A DNA stretch of 64,000 bases, from positions 6,719,177 through 6,783,176 of the forward strand of contig NC_059398.1 of the NCBI RefSeq assembly GCF_905220565.1. The letters run 5' to 3'. Origin of the DNA: Melitaea cinxia (lineage: Eukaryota; Arthropoda; Insecta; Lepidoptera; Nymphalidae). Under the pieces are notes generated by a model. That model did not search any database and was not told the origin of the DNA. It saw nothing but the letters and a program-made list of their open reading frames with translations. The translations under genes and the position numbers were made by a program. Shown here piece by piece: positions 24,748 to 36,600 of this stretch. Numbering within the stretch: position 1 is the stretch's first letter; the number at the start of each line of letters is the position of its first letter.

Positions 24748-24939
24748 AATTTTCATAGCTTCGTAAATATTATAAACATATTCTATTGAGAACAAATGTC
24801 CACATTTTTATGTAATATGAGTATAGCCGCTCCGAGCGTAGGAATTTATTTTCTCCCTATGGTTTGAAGTTTTATGTGGCGCAATACGGTAGTAAAATAT
24901 TCTTGTTTGTAGGTACCTGCTCGCTATGGTCGGAGTTTA

Positions 24940-25330
24940 AACAAGTGCATGATGGCGATGCCGCGGCCCGGCCGCAGCCATTACACTTTTATTCTCAGTA
25001 AACAATAGGCCTGTTGGTAATGTCTACTGCCGGTTTTGTTGCCGTCCTTCGATCGTGGCAACAAGTTACGATGCAATAAATTTAATATAGCAACATTTGC
25101 CTGTAGTTCGCGAGGCGTTCAACGTGAACTGAACCGGCCAGAATAATACGTTCAAAGTGTTTTATACTTGACTATTTTCATACTCGTGTTATTTGCGGGG
25201 ACATTTTATCGTGTTACATTGAGGGGCCGTGTGTTTTAGTTCGCTGGTACGTGACTTCGGCTGTGTTAGGTTATTGCCGATTCTATTTTGTATTTCTCGC
25301 CACAGTCTTAGTAATTTCCTATTGTGCTCA
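24940..25330. other. GC-richer unique patch, possible regulatory DNA or 5' exon
   Basis: This stretch stands out from its AT-rich surroundings: GATGCCGCGGCCCGGCCGC near 24,957 and several CpG sites to 25,260. It does not match the repeat families in the window. No ORF with receptor-like content is present. It could be an enhancer, a non-coding 5' exon of EcR or another transcript, or just a compositional fluctuation. Confidence 0.25.
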
Positions 25331-28300
25331 ATGTTATATACATAAAGTTTATATTTTTATATGGAAGGTTTTCATTTGATTATGTCACTCGAGTGATATT
25401 ACAAGTTTGAGAGGAATGTACAGACTACTCATGGCGTAATCTTGTATGAGATGGGATATCTAAAAATACTTAAATCCCAGCTAAGTCTATAGACCTAGCC
25501 TTGGCGAAGATCCAGCGTTGCAACTAGGACAAACATTCGTAGGTGTCTATCAACAGAACCGTTGTTGGCAATCCCCTTAATAGGGTATACAGAATTAACA
25601 ATAGATTCATGGTTTTTTTTTGTGCTAAATTTACATTAATCTTTTAATATCATTTTCTGTTTTAAGTGTTGTTTTACGATTTACACATACATAACATTGA
25701 GTACACATAACGTCATTGCGTAGTCGCTACTCTTTAAAAACATGTATTTATAATTCTTCCAAATAGATAAAACTCGGACTACAAATTTATGTTTTACAAT
25801 GAAATTCAAAATTTCAGTAAAAATACTGTGTATATTTTATCTAGTCACCAACAAGTATTAATTACTAAATAATTTTATATTTATGAAAATTTGTTACTAA
25901 CAAACATAAATGAACATTAAGTACAAGCTTCTATTGTAAATATTACTCATTATTTACTTATAGTAAATTTTCATTTTTTTTTTTTGAACTTTATTCAAGT
26001 TGTCTACAAGCACTTCATAATGTACATTTCTACTTCAAAACTACGACTATCACGACTTAGATAAAGACTGAGAACATATTTACATACAAATAAAATGGTA
26101 TAGGTATATTATTTTCAATAATTTCGTTATTAATACATTCGTGTTTTGTAATTGAAATTACACTATCGAGTCGGTTTGTTTAAGAAATTGGGAGTCTAAA
26201 TGTTATTGGCAATTGTTTATTGACATTGGTTTTGAGTTTGTTTGTGTATTCAGCACTTTGTGATTTCCTAGGATGAGCAGACCTTCTATCCACCTTCTCA
26301 TATTCCTGCTTATTGGCCATGACCGTGACTCGCAATTAGATATAATTACCTTCAATTTGAACAACTACCAATGTTATTTCTAATCGGCTGACAACTCGTT
26401 GACGCATACTATGCAATTATTCTTTACAAATTAAGCCTTGGATCTCTTGCACTAACGAAGAAGACAGGAGTGATTCTTCTGAAAATGTATTAAGTTTATT
26501 GCTCGGACTTCTAGGAAACTGGCTGTAATATAAGCAATTACATGTGATTAATCATATTGTCATATTTATTTATATTAAATGACAATGGGAGCACATGTGG
26601 ACGTAGTTCTAAATAAAACAGTGATCATGTTCAGACCGTAAAACACACATGTGTATTTATTTCGCTTAAACTAGAAACCATAATTATTTTATTTAATAGC
26701 AAAGTTGGCAAAGAAACAGAAGACGTCTTAAGTTGTCAAACCGTTTCTATAATAAACTCGTACACGCAGATTTTGGCAAAATCTTGACTCCTAGCTGGAG
26801 TCAACGTTTCCCCTGACAGATGACATGGACCATGTCAGGGAAATAAATAGATACTTAGTTTTTTTAGAATAAAAATATAAATGATATTTGTCTACACATT
26901 GTTCCGCTGTGATCATGAGAAATGACTAACCGCCTACTCCTTTACCAATTCGTCTTCAAATTAAAATATACTAAATTTACACTAACACTAATGACCAATT
27001 CTGTTACCGTGCTGTAACAAATTGCCTATGCCCAACTTCTGGACAAAGATCTGATCTATTAAGCAAAAGAATTGCAACTTAATATATTACATCAGTTCAC
27101 TGTAAATTTCGTTAATGAGATAATAAATACGTATATTTTATCGTCAGTAAGATTCGCAAGTACAAAGCCGAGTAACAACGATGTCCCAATTACATACATT
27201 GTGTAATCACTACCCCACAGCAAGGACAATGCGTTACGCAACATGTACTGCACTGCACGGTTGGCGCAGTAACTTTTACCCCATATTTTATTCTCTACGC
27301 TCAGTGCAGTAAGAACTACATTTGCTTCTTGACTAGAGTAATTGTACGCATCTGTAGTCGAATCACGCGCAGTATACAACGGTCGCATCAGCGCCTTTCT
27401 GCTGACCTATTTGATTCTATGTATCTAATATTTTTTGCAATGTTTTAAATCATTTATTACAGACAAATTAGTAGTTGCTATAATAGTTTTCCAGTCCAAA
27501 ATTATAAGAAGTTATTGTACTCTACGCAATTTCCCTTGACTTGATTTTTTCTTATATGCTTAGTTTAATCATTTCTATTAACAATACACAAAATAGAAAA
27601 TAGGAGGCGGATATTATAGCAGAAAAATCGAACCCTCGTGAAATACCGGATATGGAATACTAATCATGCATTAATAATATCATAGTTCCTATTCTCAGAG
27701 CTCACAATATTATATGTACCAGTCTCCAAGCCGACCTCTCTCGTATAGACTCTTTGGAATGGATACTTGGTTGCATAGCGTAAATTGTGGTACATGGCTT
27801 AAAAACTGCTTTGTTTCAAAAATATTTTGTCTCAAAATTGAACTTTAACATTCATTATGTAAGTCTTATTTCCTTTTTATATTTCTAATTCGCACAAAAT
27901 GCAAAGATACATAGATCACAAGTGTGATAGCAAGCGAAAATAAAGCTAAAGTTCTTTACAAAAGGGCTGTCTTTATGTTACGTTTTATTCGTATTGTGTA
28001 GATGTTATGTAAGTACTATGTCTGCGAATAATGGAACGGTTTCTTACCAGGTCACACTAGTACGTATGACATCAGTGATTGTCAAGTGCATAGAAGTCAA
28101 CGAACAGGATTTAAACATTGCGTATGCAATAGATGCCTTGACTTCCTCTAGCTATACCTAACTAATGGCTGACCAGGTTTGCTATACCTACGTACATGTG
28201 GAATTTCAAATGTACTAGTATGTTGGACTCCTATTTACATGTACAAAATAAAAATTAGAAGTAATTAATGCGAGTGTAAAATACAAGTAAGTACCTTAAT

Positions 28301-31300
28301 ACCAACGGGTAATTTAAGGACTGCATATAATGGCATCAGTTACTAGAGGCTCGCTTGCCTTATTATTTCTCTATAAAGCGTGACGAATGGTCGGTCCTGC
28401 GTAGGAGTTTAAGACTATGCAGCCGGCGTGTTAACCCTGCCATTATCTTTTAATACCATCGTCTTTATTATTCGTTACATTTTTTTTTGCATTGCCAACG
28501 AGGCGCGGCAAGCATCGCGAGTCTCTGACACGAGTTTGATAACCCGGAGACCTTGGTCTTAATTGCGCTTCAGCAGACCATTCCGCCGAGTCCACTTTTT
28601 ATACGCCTGCATTACTATTCACTAGTAAAAACACGATAACTGCTACCCACCCAACTTAAAAAGGTGCGACAAGTTGAGGAAAATTTTGAACCGGTTACGT
28701 GCACACAATCTTGTCGCGTTGCAAGTTAGCATTAACATCGCTCGCGACCATGACAAGTACTTTAAATTAAATCTATTGAAAATTTTATTTCATTATAACA
28801 TTGATAATGTTTCAAGTTATTTTATTTAAATATATCGTTTCTACTTTCTTTCTTTTCTTTTCTACTTTTTTATTGATTACATTTTACTTTATTAACAATT
28901 GTTTTTTTTTTTTTTTTCATTACAGGTAAGACGAACGAAAACTTCCTGGAAAGTCCTTGAAAGGTTTGATTAGAAGTATTTGAATGAAGAATGGAGATAT
29001 CTGTCGTAACTTTTTATTTATGAGATATTATTGTCATCCATTTCTAAAAACCGCAACAACTTAGTATATGGCTTGAAGCCAACTTTGACTATTAATCATT
29101 CTCGGTTTGTTGTTATATGAAGTTATCACAACATTTTACTTTTGGTTCAATCGAATTATAATAACAATTTAAAATAAATGACTCGTGTACGAAATCGTTA
29201 TTAGATTTTTAACTGAATGTTATATATAAAACGAGTTTACTCTGATTTTAAATGAGATATCGTAATAGCTAATTAGCGTTCGTGATTACCTCAGCATAGT
29301 TTCTTTAACATAAATGTTCTTTTAATTCCCCTGTCTTTTACCTCTATAAAGCATGTATGTTTATAGGGTTAATAATATATCTTGCACAGGATATAAGCAA
29401 CCATAATCAACGTACCATTGCATGAACAGAAAGACAGTTGACCTTTTATCGATATAAAATAAGACGATTAAACTTTAAAAAATATATTTCAAGTAAATGC
29501 GCGTTTCCCATGCAATTATAAATAATAATGTCTACGTAAATATTGTAAATGTAATCGAATTAAAATAATAATAATCACAAACGTATTAATATTGAAAAGT
29601 TCCTGTACATCGAAAACTTGTACGTGATTAAATAAGTACTTATGAATTTTAAATAGAAAAAGATTTAAATTAATGTAGTCTAATGTTATATAGAACATCG
29701 TGTAAATGTAATAGAAGTGGCCTAGCTATATATGTTATTGCTAACCTGCTGTTATAACCATTTTAATATTTTAGTAAATTTGTAAATATTTTTAAATTTT
29801 ACCAAACTTGATTTGACATGGAATATTTGTGTTGTGAAATTTTTTGTTTTTAAAATAGATATATTAATATTTTCTTTTGTCTACAAAATAATTTTTAGAA
29901 GGTAAATTTTATTGAATATTTAAATCAATTTGTTGTTACTAAGACATGTACAGAAATATCAACGTCAAGGTTTTTAATAAAAATCATATAGGTACCTACA
30001 TAGTAACATTTTTTATTCGTTTAAAAAAATTATCTTTAAGTATAGATTTTGATCAAGTTTATCTTTGATCAAATTCGTGAACTAATTTCAACTTAATTAA
30101 GAAAAGAAACAGGTTTTTAGATATTTGTTAAATAATTTATTAAATAAATAGATCATTTGGCAAATGGACCAAAAATTAAAATAGCTTTTTTCTTTCTATA
30201 TTTTTATTGCAGTTTTTACTAGGTATTTCAAACATGTTTATAAAATATTTTAATCATAATAATTCGCTTACTTCGATGTGACAATAATGAAACAAACATC
30301 TTTCAAATCCCTAAAAAGTATTTTTAATGGGAAATTGGATAAAAATATATACAACTCTTAAATAAAGATAAGAACACGACTAACTTAAAAAAGAAGTGAA
30401 AATTACACTATGACTGTGAATCACATGGGTATCCTGTCTCCCATAAAGATGTCGGCGGCGCCTGATGCAGGCGTGATAGTGCTAAAATATTACACCAACT
30501 GTTTAATTCATTTAAATTGTCCATGGTTATTTTAAAAACGCCGTGGCGAAAAATTTTCTGCCTTTGTAAAAGTAGTTATTCTCGGCTATGTAAACAGTAT
30601 GTATGTAATATGATGGTATATCTCCATCGCAACTTTCGTTCGCCTCACCCGATCACACTTTTTGTAACGCTCTCGTCATGCATTCACCAGCTCACTTCCC
30701 AAGACAAGCGTGCGTAGAGAAGTTTTACTTCAAAATATCTCGTACTACGTATCGTTTCTCAATTAAACAAATAAGTTTAATTTAAAATTGGATATAAAGA
30801 TTTTTATCGACACGAAGGCGGGAAGGGGGGACAAGCCAATCGAATAATGTTGCACGCACGACTAGCCAACATCACGACTACAAGTACAATCGCAGATAAC
30901 AAAAAACTTATTGTTACCTCATTTCAACTGTAATGATTTATACGTGGATCGAACTATATGAGGCACATTTTTATAATATCTACTTTTTTAACTAAAGTAA
31001 ATAAGTTTACAGTATAAAGAATTGAGGAAACTTACAATCATTGTTAGCTGGCTTCTTTGTTGTAATTGTTATTAATACTATCTAAAAATCTAGAGATTAA
31101 AATACCGCTTCCAAGCGGACAAAAGCATTTTTAAAGTTTTACCAAATTGAATAATAATCAAGTAACGTAATTTAGAGTTTTATTGTTATTCAGCCGAATC
31201 GTCAAATTCTAAGGCGAGTCACGTTCACGTTTATCTTGGTGTTGGATTAACAAAGACGAAATAATAATAAATAATGTAATAAATCCCAGGACGCTTCGAT

Positions 31301-32287
31301 GGTGACCACTTTGTTAGGAATTAGACAACTAAAAATATTGTTGAGATTAAATAAATATCTTAACGATTACAAATAAATCATTGCGAAATATACAAATTAC
31401 TTTAACACCCACTATTAGTGATAGAAAATCAAAGTTTATAAATTATACATTTCATGGACCAACGAACGCTAGCTGATAAATAGTTTGGATGCCACGGTGG
31501 CTGGTCTATTGGATTGCGGATTCTCTTAACTCGAGAATCTCTATGCGTATTTCCAAAACATAGAGGTCAACGATCCGCGCCAACACGTGATTGTGTGACG
31601 AGAATGATGGGTACGTCATACCACCTAATCTAATCTACGCGATATTTTGTTCTCACTGCTCATGCATTGATACATGCTGAGTGTTTAATACTGTTTTGTT
31701 ACCCTCTCCAAGTCTGCATTAAATTTGCAAACGGATATCCAAACGTCCCTCATATTCGGATTTCCAATTAGGTACATTGATCAAGTATAAATTCACACCG
31801 ATTACAAAGTATGCCAGCGCGAAATCCTAGATAACCTACATGAAATTTAGGACAATGTGCCATTTTACGTTAACAACCTTCACTTTATCATCTTAAATCA
31901 AGATATATTGTGCATGGATATCGCGAAAAACGACCAAGGTTTCAAAGTATTCTATATAAAAGTACGTATCTATATCTTTATTGTATATTTTTTAACTTAA
32001 CATTTGCACCTTTTTGTAATAGAGCAGTGATATAATTTAGTGAGAAAAGGAAAGCGATTGCATTTTTCTTTTCAAAAATAAACAACCTGTTCTTTTAAAA
32101 ATATTAAATTTCTTTTCCTTTATGCATTTATCTATTCGAAATTGTGGTGTTGAGCTCTAACTGTAGGCATCATTTTGATTCATTTTAAATTAACGTAAAT
32201 GTAAACTATAAATTTTACGTTAACCCTACTAGGGTTATTAAAATATTGTATTTATATTTATAAAGTAATTTAAAAAAGGTGCGCTTA
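25331..32287. other. non-coding upstream region of EcR
   Basis: No exon or strong repeat was recognised in this 7-kb stretch. It has poly-T runs near 25,976 and 28,902, and mildly CpG-richer patches near 28,495-28,590 and 30,810-30,880. It is likely upstream regulatory DNA of the B1 promoter, or part of an intron if EcR-A begins further left. Confidence 0.4.
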
Positions 32288-32469
32288 TTCATTGGCTAGC
32301 TAACTTCACGTTGCAAAAATTTATTAAGTTAGGTATACTTCTTTTGGCACGTTAGGGAAAAATTATAGGAGTAAATTTTTAGGATGCGCGAGCACACCGT
32401 CACAAAAAATCGACACCATGAAGTTAGCTAGTCAACGAAGAAGCAACGTGAAGTTAGCTAGCCAATGAA
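32288..32469. mobile_element. 180-bp element with perfect 27-bp inverted ends
   Basis: 32,288-32,314 (contains ATTGGCTAGCTAACTTCACG) is the exact reverse complement of 32,443-32,469. A second, imperfect copy of the end (ATGAAGTTAGCTAGTCAACG) lies just inside the right arm at 32,418, so the right end is duplicated. There is no coding capacity. It looks like a MITE, and it sits about 300 bp upstream of the GC-rich promoter region. No clear target duplication was found. Confidence 0.7.
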
Positions 32470-32764
32470 GTATAACTTCTTACGTGCGTACATGAGTAGG
32501 TACACACACTTTTATTTTTATTTTTCAAGTAATTCATTAACATATTTCAACTATTAGGGATATCAAATTTATTGCTGTCAAATATTTCGAACTCTTAGTT
32601 AGAAATAACTTTACTAATTATAAACTCCTCAAAATGTTCAATGAGACAACACGTGTAATAAATATCGTCTTAATTAAGAAATTAATTCGTCAAGTTCAAA
32701 AGTTGCGTAACAAATTGTTTTGATAATGCGAGGAAGAATCTACTTTATAAATTGAAGTGATGGT

Positions 32765-32960
32765 GTTATCGGCGCGCCACATTTTGTCGCCCGGTGACTT
32801 GACTTTCTGTGCCACGGCTGCGCGCCGTGGTGAGACGCGCGGGGCGCGCTGCGGGCGCGGGGCGGCGTGACGTCACGCTCGACCGTGGCAGTGAGTAGTG
32901 AGAGCGATCGCGTCGCTTGTTCGCTCGCTCTACGTACTTCGTTGACGACGGTCGCGCGCG
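32765..32960 (+). promoter_or_regulatory. EcR: GC-rich EcR-B1 promoter region with CRE palindrome
   Basis: An abrupt CpG-rich island in AT-rich DNA lies just upstream of the B1 leader. It contains the palindrome TGACGTCA (32,868-32,875), the consensus site for CREB/ATF-type bZIP factors. It also has an inverted repeat CCACGGC/GCCGTGG (32,812-32,830) and several GCGCGC runs. No clear TATA box is placed. The start site probably lies between about 32,880 and 33,000, but nothing in the sequence fixes it. Promoter identity is inferred from position and composition. Confidence 0.5.
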
Positions 32961-33170
32961 TGTAACGTTCTTATATTTCTATCAAACTTACGCGGTAACT
33001 TCCTCCGAAATTGTATTAGAGGAGAATTTGTGAACTTTTTCGGTCCATTACATAGTGTTGTGCCTGTAGAGAGTTACTAAAGGAAATATCGAGTTTTACT
33101 GGAGTGAACTCGAAGCCGGTCGACTGTGAGAAACGATTCGTTTCGGTTTCGACGCCGCCGAGACTAGTGG

Positions 33171-33218
33171 ATGTTGATAATAAATAGCGTTAGGGAGTTA
33201 AGTGCGAAGCAAAAGTGA
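33171..33218 (+). other. upstream ORF 1 (15 codons)
   Basis: ATG at 33,171 in a weak context (T at -3) gives MLINSVRELSAKQK-type sequence and stops at TGA 33,216-33,218. It does not overlap the main start. Confidence 0.5.
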
Positions 33219-33237
33219 AGTGTTGGAGGAGCGGAGG

Positions 33238-33273
33238 ATGTCATTCGGCGGTCGAGGATACGAGGGCGTGTGA
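33238..33273 (+). other. upstream ORF 2 (11 codons), good start context
   Basis: ATG at 33,238 has A at -3 and encodes MSFGGRGYEGV, ending at TGA 33,271-33,273, just 13 nt before the main ATG. The peptide resembles the start of the annotated Heliothis EcR (MSLGARGY..., from memory), but here the frame does not reach the receptor ORF. Confidence 0.5.
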
Positions 33274-33286
33274 CACGCTCTTCGAC

Positions 33287-33605
33287 ATGAGACGCCGCTG
33301 GTCTAACAACGGAGGCTTTCCGCTGCGAATGCTTGAAGAGAGCTCCTCAGAAGTGACTTCGTCGTCAGCTCTAGGATTACCACCGGCAATGGTTATGTCA
33401 CCGGAGTCGCTCGCCTCGCCAGAGTACGCTGGGCTCGAGCTATGGGGCTACGATGATGGAATCACATACAACACTGCTCAGTCGTTGCTCGGCAACACTT
33501 GTACCATGCAGCAGCAGCAGCAGCAGCCCACACAACCATTACCTTCCATGCCGTTGCCGATGCCGCCCACGACGCCCAAATCAGAAAACGAATCCATATC
33601 ATCAG
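33287..33605 (+). CDS. EcR: EcR-B1 exon 1: isoform-specific activation domain
   Basis: Encodes residues 1-106 plus one base. Conserved lepidopteran B1 blocks are LRMLEESSSEVTSSSALGLP, MVMSPESLASPEY, LELWGYDDGITYNTAQSLLG and PPTTPKSENESISSG. A CAG run at 33,509-33,526 gives six glutamines. The exon ends TCA-G before donor GTCAGA at 33,606, a weak match to GTRAGT. Without splicing the frame reads on 21 codons to TAG at 33,668-33,670. Confidence 0.95.
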
Positions 33606-36600
33606 GTCAGATTTTTAAGATTACGAATATTCTCGAATGTGTTTTGTTTTACAATGTAATTCGTTATTAGAAGTGTAAATATAAATTTTGGCGGCAAGTA
33701 CGCCGATGTCAAAGTCAGTAGCTGAGGCGTTACGACTTGCGGCGCTGTCATCGACCTTTGGCCCGGATACCTTGACCGGGCGCCACAGGCCGATGTCTCC
33801 ACTCGCTGCACAATACTGATAATCCTAATGTTTTGTTTATGTTCGCCGGTTTTGCAAACGAAATATTTTATAAATTACAATTTTCCTTTTATCACTATTA
33901 CATTACTTTTATTCGTTGTTTACGTTATAATGGGTACGTTATATATGGGGATAACTTCGTCGTTTATAAACCGATTTTGATAATTCTTTTTTTGTTAGAA
34001 AGGAAATTTCCCAAGGGTAGTACCGTGATAAGGAAACCAGGATCTGATGATGGAATCCCAGAGAAATCGAGGGAAACCCCTTTTTTCCCTCTCCTTACGG
34101 TGTATTTTTTTCGTTTGCTAGCAAACACAATGATTTTAGACATTTGGAATATTCTTTATCATTATGCTGGATGTGAAGCGATATTTTGAAGTTTAGTAAA
34201 TATATGGTTATGTTCAACTATGGATGACTAATACGTAGAATGACATGATGCTTGCGACATTAATGTGAAACTTAAAATAACACGTCATATTTCGCTCCTA
34301 GAGATCATAGAATACACGTATAAAACTTATTGGCAAGGTTATTTGTGTATGTAGGTTCGCTCTACCTATTCATTAGTAAACAACGCTTGCCTATGTTTGA
34401 TTAGTGGACGCTAAACAGCTAGTAGGAGGAACACTGCATGAGTAATTCTTATCGCGACACGTTCAAGGTTAAAATGGAAAATTTAACAAACATCGTGGCC
34501 CAGAAACGATTTTCATTTTTATCCAAAAACGGCAACGTTAAGTACGAAATCGTGTGACAATGAAAACAGGTTGTATTAAATTTAATTGCCTATAATAAAG
34601 ATATTTTAGGGGCATTTTTTCACCAGATGTGGATAGTTTATCCTGTAAAGAATTTACGAATAGACTAATAAGACAGAGCAGAATACGCCAGGACATGTTC
34701 GCTACAATTAAGAAACTACAACTTAGATTCACAATTGCGAATGGAAATGTATCATAAATATTGTGGAATTCGATGGTGATAAAGAATAATACATCATAAA
34801 CTTTTATCCGCTGGATACCATCATCTGTCAAATAGCGTTATTCACAACTGATGAAAGAGGCCCTTAGCAACATAAAGATAATATTTTATGAAATATGAAT
34901 TCCAAAGCTAATCTTCAATCACGACATTGCGTTACATCGTCTTATTATATATTCGTCACCATTATCGAAGTGTTGGCTTTACGAGACGAGTAGGTATCCT
35001 ATTCCTTAGAGACATCTTATTTGTGGTCCCCTAAATATAAACAGAGTAACTCCTATGGGAATTCTTAATTACTTTGTACATAATTATGGGAAAATAATGT
35101 TGCATTATTATTTAAGTATTATAACAAATGGACGTATTTCCAAATCTTTAACAAACTTCTTTGCAACATTAGTAACTCACTGTTAGAATAGCAATACCTA
35201 CTTTGTGAACGTACTATTTACTTAGAATATGTTTTCTACAAGCAAATTGCAAAAAAAAAAATGCATTCATAGAAATTAATAGTAAAAAAAAAAACAGGTT
35301 TAGCATACTTGAAATTTCAAAACATCTGAAAATACCTAAATTAAAAAAATATATTTGTATAATTATAAATTTTAACAGTGGTTTAACGTGGTTTTATAAT
35401 AAGTGACAGATAATACGCATGTGCACTTAGACAAATGTGTTTTTTAAATTATCCACTTTAGCTCAGAAGGCCTAAAATATGTACATTCATTGCCAGAACA
35501 GTACGATATTTTAATCTATCATCAATCTACGGGGAGGATGGAGGCAGCGAGGGCGGGGGCGCTCCCTCTTATTAGTTAGTAACCGACTAGTAACGTATAA
35601 TACATTTTTAGTTAAGAAACTACTAAATGGAAACCGTAATTTTAAATTCATTATAAAATGAGCATCATCATCTATTGTTTGAAATTTGATTCTCATTCTT
35701 ATAATGGTCTTTTTCATACTTTTTATTATAATAATCTAAAAAGCTTTTTTCCTTAAAACACGATCATTCTATTTAATCTGCGTTTTATATTTTTACGTCA
35801 ATTATTATCTTTCATTATCTCATCAATCGTTATTTAGGAGCCTCAAACTTAAAAAGAAGTATTTTTTCAATAAAGTAATAAAACGAGACGCAATGTGGAC
35901 GTATTTTTAAATATCTCGTTTTATTATCGGTCTGTTTTAAACTTGACTGTATAGTGGCTTCCATTTGAAGTCCTTTTAATATGCGATAAAACATACAATA
36001 TAAACAATTTAAGAGTGAACTGGATGCAAAAGTTTCGTCGAAGAGCTGGCGCGCCGGTTCGACCGGTTTAGAGGCCACTTCTGATGGTAAATCGCGCCTG
36101 ACAAGCCGCAAGTATACGTTCATGATATATAATAATCAATTAAATGTATGTTTCAGTTTATTTGGCGTATGTATAAATTTTATCTTATTTTAGGATGTTT
36201 CAGGTTTAGCGTAATTTATGACTATTTGTTACTAAAACTTTAAAATTCGCAAGGTGAAATACCAAAAGGTGATATTGTATTGTACTTTTCGTGGTTTATT
36301 TTTTTGTGTAAGTTAGGTTTACCTAACTGTATGTAGGTTCGATAAAATATACTGAATGGCCTCTAAAATACATAGATACTTATATAAGTTAGTTGAATAA
36401 AAATGTCATGAAAATTAAAATAGAAGAACCAGCGCACGTATATTCAAGGTATTATACATAGTATCTAAAAATAAAATTTCTAATTATAAAGTAATAACTT
36501 ATGTAGAATGTCGTTTAATAAAGTTGTTTGCGCAATATCTGACATATCGGAGATAATTATAATTATAAAATCTTTAGAAAAGCAGCGTCAATATTAGTCG

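Larger units (their letters stand above)
32961..33286 (+). other. EcR: EcR-B1 5' leader
   Basis: This is the sequence between the GC-rich island and the start codon. The main frame has an in-frame TAG at 33,191-33,193. The stretch from there to the ATG (GVKCEAK...CDTLFD) is open and protein-like. Two upstream ORFs (33,171 and 33,238) lie in the last 120 nt. No splice acceptor is obvious, so I treat it as continuous with exon 1. Confidence 0.5.

Noticed and set aside
32220..32238. Telomere-like TAACCC...GGGTTA palindrome
   Set aside because: Only single units occur; the insect telomere repeat TTAGG is not tandemly present.
33215..33286. Start of EcR-B1 at 33,215 (apparent MKCWRSGGC extension)
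   Set aside because: The codon at 33,215 is GTG, and the first in-frame ATG is 33,287, after an in-frame TAG at 33,191. Non-ATG initiation has no support beyond weak similarity to a Bombyx extension.
33453..33659. Arg/Ser/Pro-rich 68-codon ORF overlapping EcR exon 1
   Set aside because: It is the shifted frame of the B1 domain; composition follows from the CAG and CCG codons of the real frame.
33833..34189. 118-codon ORF after EcR exon 1
   Set aside because: It runs through a transposon fragment of the family at 20,726.
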